From Methanosarcina barkeri str. Wiesmoor (lineage in GTDB: Archaea > Halobacteriota > Methanosarcinia > Methanosarcinales > Methanosarcinaceae), in assembly GCF_000969985.1 (NCBI RefSeq), contig NZ_CP009526.1:1798001-1862000 (forward strand): DNA of 64,000 bases. The letters are read 5' to 3'. The translations under genes and the position numbers were made by a program. Under the pieces are notes generated by a model. The model made no database searches, was not told the DNA's origin, and saw nothing but the letters and a program-made list of their open reading frames with translations. Below are positions 1 to 7,595 of this stretch, piece by piece. Every line of letters begins with the position of its first letter. Position 1 is the stretch's first letter.

Positions 1-99
1 TCAAGATTTCTCTTTCTTTTAATTCCTTTATAGCATAAGAGATTTCACAAGAAAAAAACATGCTTAGAAGAACAATTTTTATAGTAGGTACTGATCTGT

Positions 100-257
100 G
101 GAGGGGCACAATGCCCCTCCTTGTAAGAGTTTGCTTACAGAATCTCAAATCAAAAACATTTAATATTTCGGACAACAATTGCCATTTGAAATCTTCATTT
201 AGTGGTATAAGTGGAGGTTTCGTAATAATCACCAGAGAAGGATTGAAAATCCTTCTC
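100..257 (+). other. Cluster of three hairpins (possible structured RNA or terminators)
   Basis: Three perfect inverted repeats lie close together: 100-108 with 112-120 (9-bp GC-rich stem, 3-nt loop), 122-127 with 134-139 (6 bp), and 235-243 with 249-257 (9 bp, 5-nt loop). The first two are separated by a single base and could stack coaxially. A 73-codon open frame crosses them, but it has no Shine-Dalgarno site and its sequence looks non-protein. The rest of 1-668 holds no gene I can support. Function unknown; terminators of a gene to the left are the simplest alternative. Confidence 0.45.
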
Positions 258-292
258 AATAAAATTTACGATTTTTTATGACATTAATTGAA

Positions 293-322
293 ATTCAGAC
301 GAAAAATTGAATGTACTTTTTT
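293..322. repeat. Dispersed inverted repeat, copy 1
   Basis: This segment reads as the reverse complement of 9668-9693: both carry AAGTACATTC(A/G)ATTTTTCGTCTGAAT in opposite orientation with one clear mismatch. It is too short to classify; it may be the end of a mobile element. Confidence 0.5.
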
Positions 323-408
323 GAGGGGAACTACTAATAACCTTAATAAATGGAACAAATAAGTAATAACCTCTAGTTTGAGAGTGAGTTTAAGAGGACC
401 CTATATAA

Positions 409-446
409 GTTTCAATCCTTGCATTAATAGGATTTTACCCGCGAAT
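409..446. repeat. Solitary CRISPR-repeat-like sequence
   Basis: The segment begins GTTTCAATCCTTG and continues with a recognisable but degenerate match to the ~37-nt repeat I recall for Methanosarcina type I-B arrays (reverse orientation), with about seven mismatches and one extra base. No second copy, spacer or cas gene is nearby. It is therefore at most an orphan or decayed repeat. The resemblance comes from memory. Confidence 0.3.
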
Positions 447-668
447 TGCAGGACCCTTTATTAAAAAATAGGACTTCAGGAGAATGGTCAACTATGTCAG
501 AGGTTAATTTTAATTCCAGGGCTTTTACGTGAAGTGAAAAATAATCTGATGCCATGCAAAGACTCCAAAATAAGTCCATTACTGAAGGAAAGTTAAAAAA
601 ATTCTATTCATCCACCAGATAGTCGGGTATTTTAATTCAATCGAATTTTCATTTAAGGAGAATACATT

Positions 669-1592
669 ATGGAAACAGTGGAGAAGGCAGAAGACGGGAT
701 CATAAAAATTATGGCAAAAAAAAGATCCGGTAGCAAGTCGGCCGAGGGAGTTGCACTTCAAAGACTGCGCGAATCAGTCAGGCCAGAAAGCGAAAGAATC
801 TGTTACGACCCGTATGCTGTCCATTTCATTAGCCCGGATGTGCTTGAATTCATTCACAAAAATCCTGATCTGATAAAGGCTGAAACAGATCGATATGAAA
901 GATTTTTGCCCGGCCTGTTCAACTCCTTAATAGCTAGAGTTAGATATTTCGATGATATCGTTAAGGAATCGATAGAAAAAAAAGGACTTGAGCAGCTGGT
1001 TATCCTGGGTGCAGGTTATGATACCCGCGCCTACCGGATCGAAGGGCTGAGGAAGCTAAAGATATTCGAGGTGGACCATCTGGATACCCAGAGCACAAAA
1101 ATGGAAAGGCTTAAAAAGGCCTTCGGTTCCCTCCCGGATCATGTTGTCTTTGTATCCATCGATTTCGAAACTGAAACTTTAGGGCAAAGACTGTTGAATA
1201 GCGGATTTGACAAATCGAAGAAGACTCTTTTCATTATGGAAGGACTTGTTATGTATCTTCCACCTGAATCTATTGATGATACTTTATTCTTCATTGTGAA
1301 GAATTCAGGAAAAGGCAGTACTATCCTGTTTGATTACTACCCTGAATCCATAGTTGACGGTACATGCGAACTAGAATTGGGAAAGAACATCAGGAAATTT
1401 ATGATACAGCAAGGTGAGCCTCTTAAATTCGGTATCAAGGAGGGAACGGTCGAGGCTTTTCTCGCCGAGAGAGGTTTTTCCAGGGTCCAGAATGTGACTG
1501 CTGAAGAATACAAGAAAATGTACTTCCACGGAATAAACAAAGACAGAGAGGTATGCAGCCTTTTATCCTTTGCCCACGCGGTGATTGAATGA
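669..1592 (+). CDS. SAM-dependent methyltransferase, LCM/TIGR00027-type
   Basis: A 307-residue class I methyltransferase of the leucine-carboxyl-methyltransferase-like family. Motif I (VILGAGYDTRAYR, about residues 111-123) binds the SAM methionine/ribose region; FEVDH (133-137) is the acidic motif II after strand 2; FIMEGLVMYL (about 188-197) is the family's conserved post-motif segment. The start is fixed by AAGGAG at 655-660. An in-frame ATG 14 codons later is less likely. The methyl acceptor is unknown for most members, and the neighbours do not suggest one. It appears monocistronic: a hairpin follows at 1731-1780, and a decayed piece of the same gene lies at 1818-1877. Confidence 0.85.
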   Translation: METVEKAEDGIIKIMAKKRSGSKSAEGVALQRLRESVRPESERICYDPYAVHFISPDVLEFIHKNPDLIKAETDRYERFLPGLFNSLIARVRYFDDIVKESIEKKGLEQLVILGAGYDTRAYRIEGLRKLKIFEVDHLDTQSTKMERLKKAFGSLPDHVVFVSIDFETETLGQRLLNSGFDKSKKTLFIMEGLVMYLPPESIDDTLFFIVKNSGKGSTILFDYYPESIVDGTCELELGKNIRKFMIQQGEPLKFGIKEGTVEAFLAERGFSRVQNVTAEEYKKMYFHGINKDREVCSLLSFAHAVIE

Positions 1593-1730
1593 CTTAAGCT
1601 TCAAAGGCAGAGAAAGTATCACCAATTAAACTGATGAAGCTCATTTCTGAGCTCTTTATGTGATCGATTCTCTAGCTTTAAGGTTTGTTGTCGCCTATAA
1701 TAAAAAGATGGCAAGCGATTGTTTGATCGG

Positions 1731-1780
1731 CTAACTGGATTCTCAGCCTTTTTTCGCAGAAGCGAAAAGCCTCAGGTTAG
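1731..1780. terminator. Imperfect long hairpin downstream of methyltransferase
   Basis: CTAAC at 1731 pairs with GTTAG ending at 1780, and the inner arm CTTTTTTCGC-AGAA-GCGAAAAG gives a stable tip. It lies 139 bp after the stop codon at 1592, so it could be a distal terminator or a processed RNA element. The rest of 1593-2041 holds only the methyltransferase relic. Confidence 0.4.
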
Positions 1781-1817
1781 ACTGTTGGGCTATTAACTAT
1801 TATTTGTTTTCCCTGTG

Positions 1818-1877
1818 GCATACTATATTCTTTATTGCAAAGAATTCAGAAAAAGACAGCGATATCCTGTTGTTAAT
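1818..1877 (+). pseudogene. Relic of the upstream methyltransferase gene
   Basis: About 60 nt here align with about 1276-1335 inside the 669-1592 gene. Both read roughly ATACT(T/A)TATTCTT.ATTG..AAGAATTCAG.AAAAG.CAG...TATCCTGTT. The translated relic resembles the parent's FFIVKNSGKGSTIL segment (FFIAKNSEKDSDIL). It is the trace of a tandem duplication that has otherwise decayed. Confidence 0.6.
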
Positions 1878-2041
1878 TAAATCCTGTTGTTGACAGAACT
1901 ATATGCATCACAACATTAATAAATAATTATAAAACTATATGTTTATGAAGTAATGTTACACTGACTTTTAGCACTAAATTTTGGAACTGAGTCGAATGAA
2001 TGCGAATAAAACTTATTCTTTGTTAATAGATAAGTAAGAGA

Positions 2042-2761
2042 ATGGAGAAAAGACATTTTTATATCTCAAATAATAAAATTCGTATTCCTGCCATCCTGTG
2101 GGGAAGGCAGAGTGAAAAACTGTTGATTGAAGTTCATGGCAACCTTTCTAATAAAGAGGACACCGTAATTTCCATGATGGCACAAAAGGCTGTTGAAAAA
2201 GGTTACCAGGCATTAAGCTTTGACCTGCCTATGCACGGTGAGCGTTTAGATGAGGAATATGCCTGTATTCCCGAGAATTGCGTAAGTGATCTGGCCGCTG
2301 TTTATGAATATGCAAAGTCACTTGCACCTGACATTTATTTGTTTGCGTGCAGCATGGGAGCTTATTTCAGTCTGCTTGCCTATCATGACCTTAACATAAA
2401 GCAAAGTTTGTTTCTCTCGCCCGTCGTCAATATGGAACGCATCATACACAATATGATGGAAGGTTTCCAGGTAAGTGAAGAAAGACTAAAAGCAGAGCAT
2501 GAAATCCGATTGCCGATTGGACAGACACTGGAATGGAGCTATTATTGCTACGTGAAAGAAAACCCAATTTGTTTTGAATGGAAAGTACCTACTGCCATTT
2601 TGTATGGTTCTGACGATAATCTCTCTGAATCGGACGAGATTTCAGCATTTGCAGAGAGGTATCAATCAACAGTTAAAGTCCTGGAGCATGGAGAACATTA
2701 CTTCCATACGGAAGAACAATTGACGGTTTTTGATAGATGGGCAGATGAAAATTTGCTGTAA
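2042..2761 (+). CDS. Alpha/beta hydrolase
   Basis: A 239-residue single-domain alpha/beta-hydrolase-fold protein without signal peptide. HGN at 32-34 is the oxyanion region. ACSMG (102-106) is the nucleophile elbow, with Ser104 as probable nucleophile. LYGSDD is the usual acid-bearing strand end near residue 190, and a histidine in HGEHYFH (216-222) completes the triad. It belongs with the small serine hydrolases/esterases; the substrate cannot be read from sequence. The upstream Shine-Dalgarno is weak (TAAGAG directly before ATG). Not obviously in an operon. Confidence 0.8.
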   Translation: MEKRHFYISNNKIRIPAILWGRQSEKLLIEVHGNLSNKEDTVISMMAQKAVEKGYQALSFDLPMHGERLDEEYACIPENCVSDLAAVYEYAKSLAPDIYLFACSMGAYFSLLAYHDLNIKQSLFLSPVVNMERIIHNMMEGFQVSEERLKAEHEIRLPIGQTLEWSYYCYVKENPICFEWKVPTAILYGSDDNLSESDEISAFAERYQSTVKVLEHGEHYFHTEEQLTVFDRWADENLL

Positions 2762-2907
2762 AACTTGATGGGGTACTACAAACAGAAAAGTATGCAGTAT
2801 TTATTTTTTTACTCACGCAGTAATCGAATAATTCAGGTTTCACAGATCGAGAAATAACGAAAAGTAATAAATGCTGATGATCAATATATCTGTCCAGAGG
2901 ATTTGAT

Positions 2908-3729
2908 ATGATGTCTCACCTTATCGTTGATCAGGATCGCTGCACAGGATGCGGCCTTTGTGTAAAGATGTGCTCCTCAGGTATTATTATTCTGGATGAT
3001 AAGTCAAATCTTCCTCAGGTGCAGGAAGAAAACATTTCTCACTGTCTCTATTGCGGGCACTGCGAGGTATTTTGCCCGTCTCAGGCACTTACCCTAAATT
3101 TCCTACCTGATGAAAAAGTTCCCCTGCCTGCCGGTGCTGGCAATATCTCTCCGGAGGATATAGCCTTCTATCTCAAAAAACGCAGGTCTATCCGGCATTT
3201 TACCAAGGAACCCGTGCCAAAGGAGAAAATCCTTGAAGTCCTCGATATTGCCCGTTATGCAGCATCTGGAGGTAACGGTCAGCCGGTGCAGTGGCTGATA
3301 ATCCATGATCCCGAAGAAGTAAAGAAGATTGCCGGGCTAACTATCGAATGGATGAAAAACCTGCTGAACACCGACCACCCTATGAGCGGGTTTGTGCCGA
3401 TGCTTATTTCTGCATGGGAGCAGGGAATTGATGTCATCTGTAGGGGCGCTCCACACCTGCTTTTCGCCCACATTCCAGAGGACAACCATATTGCTTCTAC
3501 TGATGCTATCATCGCCCTCACCCATTTCGATATCGCTGCACCGGCGTTCGGGATCGGGACATGCTGGGCGGGATTCGTTGCAGCTGCTGCCATGTCCTAT
3601 GAACCTCTTAAGAAAGAACTCGACTTGCCCGCAGGACGAAAGTCTGCTTACGCAATGATGTTTGGCAATCCGGAATACAAGGTTTATGGAATCCCCCGCA
3701 GGAAGCCTCTTGAGGTTATGTGGAAGTAA
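2908..3729 (+). CDS. Nitroreductase fused to a 2[4Fe-4S] ferredoxin domain
   Basis: A 273-residue cytoplasmic flavoprotein. Residues 1-60 are a bacterial-type ferredoxin with two complete C-x2-C-x2-C-x3-C clusters (C12/15/18/22 and C46/49/52/56). Residues from about 85 are a nitroreductase domain opening with the FMN-binding pattern RRSIRHF and ending near the C-terminus with MMFGNPEYK. Such fusions pass ferredoxin electrons to bound FMN to reduce an unknown acceptor and are common in anaerobes. AGAGGAT at 2895-2901 selects the ATG at 2908 or 2911. A stand-alone nitroreductase is at 32587-33078. Confidence 0.88.
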   Translation: MMSHLIVDQDRCTGCGLCVKMCSSGIIILDDKSNLPQVQEENISHCLYCGHCEVFCPSQALTLNFLPDEKVPLPAGAGNISPEDIAFYLKKRRSIRHFTKEPVPKEKILEVLDIARYAASGGNGQPVQWLIIHDPEEVKKIAGLTIEWMKNLLNTDHPMSGFVPMLISAWEQGIDVICRGAPHLLFAHIPEDNHIASTDAIIALTHFDIAAPAFGIGTCWAGFVAAAAMSYEPLKKELDLPAGRKSAYAMMFGNPEYKVYGIPRRKPLEVMWK

Positions 3730-3880
3730 AGTTGAAAGATTTTGAGGGAGCGATAAATACTATGATAAAATTGCCGTTCTCCTGGGAAGCCCTTAAAAGA
3801 ACGGCAACAATACTATTTTACTGGGATCATGGCCCAGACCAAAGCCTGGATCGACTAATTCTTCCCATATACAGACATGG

Positions 3881-3965
3881 ACCTGAGTCCAGAAGTACCT
3901 GAGTTCAGAAATACCTGAGTTCAGAAATACCTGAGTTCAGAAGTACCTGAGTCTAGAAGTACCAG
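3881..3965. repeat. 16-bp minisatellite
   Basis: Five copies of a 16-bp unit (ACCTGAGTTCAGAAAT and variants) lie in the spacer after the nitroreductase. The convergent GNAT gene ends at 4139. The rest of 3730-4138 shows no gene I can support; short frames there have no Shine-Dalgarno site and are low-complexity. Confidence 0.9.
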
Positions 3966-4138
3966 AATCAAAAGAGCCTCTTTCATCCTCATTTTAATAC
4001 AATTACACATATGGAAAATTATCCCAGAGATGGCAAATGCTGCCGATTGACTACTATTAGTTTTTAAACTACTACCAGTTTTAAAACTGATCATTGAAAG
4101 CATCAAGAATAGTTCACGAGTCTTTATCACCAGCTTTA

Positions 4139-4588
4139 TCAGCGTCCATCAAACCTGATAATAAATCCTGTCTTAGATTTACACTCAAATCCAGCCTTTT
4201 CGTAAAACGGTATAGCTTCTTTTCTTCCTGTAAGAAGCATAATTTTATAACAGCCTTTTTCTCTGGCTATCTCCTGTGCCCTTTTTAAAAGTCTTGTTCC
4301 AATTCCCCTTTTTCTATAATCTGGATGCGTCACGACACTCTCGATAATGGCATAAGGACTTGCGCTCCTTGTCAGGTTCTTGATAACAACCATTACGCAG
4401 GTGGATACCAGTTTTCCATTTACTTCGACCACAAGGTAGTGCTGACTCGGGTCTTCCAATATTTCTTGCCATAGCTTTTTGAGTTCAGCATCCTCTACAA
4501 GATCTGGATCATCTTTGTTCAGGTATTTGTAGAGATCCAGTAGTTCTCTTAATTCATGTTTTTGAACATAGCGAATAATTTCACTCAT
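4139..4588 (-). CDS. GNAT-family N-acetyltransferase
   Basis: A 149-residue GCN5-related acetyltransferase. The acetyl-CoA pyrophosphate loop (motif A) is RKRGIGTRLL near residue 92, preceded by the beta4 strand IIESVVTHPDY and followed by GCYKIMLLTGRKEAIPFYEKAGF, the family's C-terminal signature. The acceptor substrate is unknown. It begins 15 nt after the PfpI-family gene, with AAGGAC upstream of its ATG, so the two are probably co-transcribed. Confidence 0.87.
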   Translation of the reverse strand: MSEIIRYVQKHELRELLDLYKYLNKDDPDLVEDAELKKLWQEILEDPSQHYLVVEVNGKLVSTCVMVVIKNLTRSASPYAIIESVVTHPDYRKRGIGTRLLKRAQEIAREKGCYKIMLLTGRKEAIPFYEKAGFECKSKTGFIIRFDGR

Positions 4589-4603
4589 AATCAGTCCTTT
4601 TCC

Positions 4604-5233
4604 TTAGTCATTTTTCCTTAAATACTCAGGAGCCTGCGAAATTTTATGCATCATGCCATAAGATCTACCTGACGGGTAGTACTCGGCACCGAGCTGAATT
4701 TTCCCTGCTGTTTTTTCATCTGTCATATATTCAATAAATGCAAATGCCAGATCAATACCAGCAGAAATGCCTGCTGAGGTCCAGATATTTCTGTCTCTAA
4801 CAATTCGATCCTCTACTACCTCCACATCACCCAGGTCTCGCAGTTTCTGGAGTGAAGCCCAGTGAGTAGTAGCTCGCCTGTTTGAGAGCAGGCCGGCACG
4901 GTGAAGTATGAATGCGCCAGTACAAACCGACAGCACAGCTTTGCAATTTTCAGCTTGCTCGGCAACGAATTGAATTAGGGGCGGGTTATCAACCTCTCTC
5001 TGTGTACCTTCCCCACCCGGAACAAGGAGAAAATCCAGTGGAGGGCAATCTGCAAAGGTGACGTGAGGATTTATGGACATTCCTTTACTACAGATCACGG
5101 GAGCGGGATTTTCGGCAACCATGAAGCATTTATTAGGTCCCTGAGCAAATTTGCTCCAGAGTGATATTATTTCCCAGGGGCCGACAAGGTCCAGTTCTTC
5201 CAGCCCTGGGTAAATTAAAAATCCGAAATTCAT
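4604..5233 (-). CDS. DJ-1/PfpI-family protein (isonitrile-hydratase-like)
   Basis: A 209-residue class I glutamine-amidotransferase-like protein. The nucleophile elbow LSVCTGAF places the reactive cysteine at residue 104. The N-terminal FGFLIYPGLEELDLVGPWE and later RATTHW...IWTSAGISAGIDLAF match the subgroup containing isonitrile hydratase and the sensor domains of AraC-type activators, but there is no DNA-binding domain here. Plausible roles are hydrolase/hydratase or glyoxalase-like. First gene of a two-gene unit with the GNAT gene. There is no clear Shine-Dalgarno site; three phased repeats occupy its upstream region (5254-5325). Confidence 0.8.
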   Translation of the reverse strand: MNFGFLIYPGLEELDLVGPWEIISLWSKFAQGPNKCFMVAENPAPVICSKGMSINPHVTFADCPPLDFLLVPGGEGTQREVDNPPLIQFVAEQAENCKAVLSVCTGAFILHRAGLLSNRRATTHWASLQKLRDLGDVEVVEDRIVRDRNIWTSAGISAGIDLAFAFIEYMTDEKTAGKIQLGAEYYPSGRSYGMMHKISQAPEYLRKND

Positions 5234-5253
5234 GTTAGAAAGGTTGGAGATGT

Positions 5254-5325
5254 TTTGTAAATATTTTTCTCTTATCGGATGGTTTGTAAATATTTATTTC
5301 TTATTTAATATTTTGTAAATATTTT
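5254..5325 (-). promoter_or_regulatory. Three TTTGTAAATATTT repeats at 29-bp spacing upstream of PfpI gene
   Basis: The 13-mer TTTGTAAATATTT occurs at 5254, 5283 and 5312, exactly 29 bp apart. The proximal copy lies 20 bp before the start codon at 5233. Intervening bases differ, so this looks like repeated sites and not a simple tandem duplication. They could be regulator-binding sites or include the TATA element. Inferred only from position and phasing. Confidence 0.5.
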
Positions 5326-5566
5326 ATTAGTGTATATTTTATCCCAAAATTACTTTATTTTTATAATTTATTATTGTAATTATATCACGTGCCCAGGTAA
5401 CCCATAATTTCACTTCAACTTCGAATTTTTTTCGTTTTACATGATCGTTCTCCTACTATAAAGAGTTAGAATTACTAATGTTTAGCTTATACCTTACTTG
5501 CTGTTGCATTATTTGTTTAAATTTTTATACAATTTGAATCTGCGAAATTATTTCAGGATACATTAA

Positions 5567-5695
5567 AATTCCCTTGGGTTTATCAATCCTCTTTTAAAAC
5601 CCCGTTTGAGTATACTGGAAAATGTGTATACAGAACAGGTTAGGGGGACTGATGAGGCTACTTGGGGGTATGTTGAGAAGCATGGCTATCAGTAA
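5567..5695 (+). pseudogene. Unrecognised C-terminal gene relic
   Basis: A stop-to-stop frame of 42 codons without a start ends in TEQVRGTDEATWGYVEKHGY followed by Q and TAA. The composition is protein-like while the surroundings are very AT-rich, so it may be the surviving end of a deleted gene. I do not recognise the family. Between 5326 and 6094 I see only this frame and the duplicated block at 5826-5940. Confidence 0.3.
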
Positions 5696-5825
5696 TATGT
5701 AATGAGTCAAACTATAACCTGAAATAGCTGATTTCTAGTAAATTGTGGAGACTTCGTCGGCTCTTACTGGAAATAAAGAGCTGTCTTAAGATACAGTATT
5801 ATATGACCTTCTCATGGTCCTTATT

Positions 5826-5940
5826 TTCTAGTTTATAAGAATTGAAAATAGTGTGGAATGGATTCATAGTGTTATACTCTTTTTTTTTTAGTTTGTAAGA
5901 ATTGAAAATAGTGTTGAATGAATTTATAGTGTTATAATCT
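5826..5940. repeat. 60-bp tandem duplication
   Basis: Two direct copies (5826-5880 and 5886-5940, period 60) of an AT-rich segment containing AGAATTGAAAATAGTGT differ at about six positions. They sit about 150 bp upstream of the secreted PKD gene and might duplicate a regulatory element. Confidence 0.85.
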
Positions 5941-6094
5941 TTTAGATAATAAGATAAAGTTTTATCAAGCTTTAAACTTCCATTACGTTTTTTATTTAAT
6001 TTTTTGAAAATAAGTATGTTTATAAGATAATTTCTCCTGTAATTTTTTACTACGTGTACTTCCGAATAAAACTAAAAAAAAACAGGAGGATTAT

Positions 6095-6523
6095 ATGAAA
6101 AATAATAGAAAGTCTATACTGAAAATAACAGTATCTGTTTTTACCGTATTAATGGTGCTGGCTTTATTGTCTCAAGGAGTCTGTGCAAAATGTATTGTAA
6201 CCAAGACTCCTCTAGGTGCAGGAACTCCTCCAGCAACGCAACGTCTAACTGGTGGGAATAATCGTATTGATTATACGGCGGTAGCCGCTTCACGTACTGA
6301 TCCAAGAATAGTACGATTTAAGGATTTATCAAAAGGTAAAGAGACATATATCAGATGGGACTTTGGAGATGGAACCCATAAACAAGGAACAAAAATTACT
6401 TCATCACTAAAATATCCGGTTCACAAGTATTCAAAGACTGGTTTTTATATTAGTTGTCTGACTATCAAGTGTAAGGGTTATAATGGAAAACTGTGGGTTC
6501 ATAAAAGTATTGTTATCCGATAA
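6095..6523 (+). CDS. Secreted single-PKD-domain protein
   Basis: A 142-residue exported protein. Residues 1-31 are a signal peptide (basic MKNNRKSILK, hydrophobic core, cleavage after a VCA-type site). Residues about 50-140 form one PKD domain, shown by IRWDFGDGTHKQG and the later VHKYSKTGFYISCLTIK. PKD domains are beta-sandwich modules of Methanosarcina envelope proteins. Here the domain stands alone, without propeller or anchor, so the protein is probably released or held by a partner. A strong AGGAGG ends 6-7 nt before the ATG. It looks monocistronic. Confidence 0.8.
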   Translation: MKNNRKSILKITVSVFTVLMVLALLSQGVCAKCIVTKTPLGAGTPPATQRLTGGNNRIDYTAVAASRTDPRIVRFKDLSKGKETYIRWDFGDGTHKQGTKITSSLKYPVHKYSKTGFYISCLTIKCKGYNGKLWVHKSIVIR

Positions 6524-7595
6524 ATTTGGAAAAGGTAACATTTACTTACCTTTTCCAGCGTTTATAAGCAGTGTTTTTATATTGAGCTGATGCCAAAACT
6601 CAAAATTAATTATTTGAATCCTGTATTCTGAATTATCAATAAAATTTCAGATCATAAAAAACAACTCATAAAAAACAACTTTAAAAATTTATTGATTTGA
6701 AAAATAAAATTGGTTTTGGGATAAGCTCAGTAATAAAATTTTTTGCCATGTTCTTGCTTAAAATCGCAATCCGCTAATACTAAATATATTTTATTATCTA
6801 GTTCTTATTATTTTTGCATTTACTCTCTTTGTCGAAAGAAACCAGGTATTCATATCGTCTCTGTAATGATTGCCCCAAACAAATATTCTCAGAAAAATTC
6901 CTAGTTTTCAGTCCCCCTCAAATTTCTAATTTTTAGTCCCAAACTTTGCACTCCAATCCTTTTGGAAGTATACTACCCGAAGACTGCATATGACCTGAAA
7001 TGCTTCCCAAAATATGTTTCACGACATATATCATTTTATTAATATAGTATATATAAATATTTTTTTAAGTTTTTATTATAAAATATTAAAAAATATTAGT
7101 ATACAAACCCACTCGTTTTCAGGCGAATAATATGAATAGGACTTACGCAGTTGAACTGAAAAATCACGCCTTTCGCAACTAAAACATTGAATCTTTTTTT
7201 ACTGCCTTAATTTGTTCGGAGTCCAAATCTTTGACCCGCTCTTTGCACTCATCAGTATACTTATTAATTTTTTATAGTTTTTCTTTGATTTAGAAAAAAT
7301 CATGAAATTTCATCATAACTCGAGTAAATCAATCTATTCATTTTTTCTTATTCATAGTTGGATTGTCAACTTTTTTAACTCTGATGCTAATAAACTTCAC
7401 TTTGCAAAGAAGTAATGGTAAGATGTTTAAACAAAACAAAAAAAATGTGAGAGTTCACTTCATCTCTACCTGAAATCAGGGTATTCGTGACCTTCTGCGC
7501 TCTCGATGTAATAAAAGAAAGTAATACAGGATACAGGGTAGAAAGTTTATCCTTAAAAGGCAAATTCTTTATAGCTTAAAATAAAATAATTTATA
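6524..7595. other. Long AT-rich spacer with faint mobile-element traces
   Basis: No complete gene is visible in this 1.07-kb stretch. At about 6980-7030 a plus-strand frame reads TAYDLKCFPKYVSRH, faintly recalling the N-terminus of IS200-type TnpA (AYDLKYH..W.PKY), but it is too short to call. AGGACTTACGCAGTTG at 7138-7153 resembles AGGCTCACGCAGTTGG at 14391-14406 and may be an element end. Confidence 0.3.

Noticed and set aside
60-281. 73-codon open frame at the left edge
   Set aside because: Crosses three perfect hairpins, has no Shine-Dalgarno and no protein-like pattern.
3720-3902. 60-codon frame overlapping the nitroreductase end
   Set aside because: Begins inside the previous gene and runs into the 16-bp minisatellite; no start signal.
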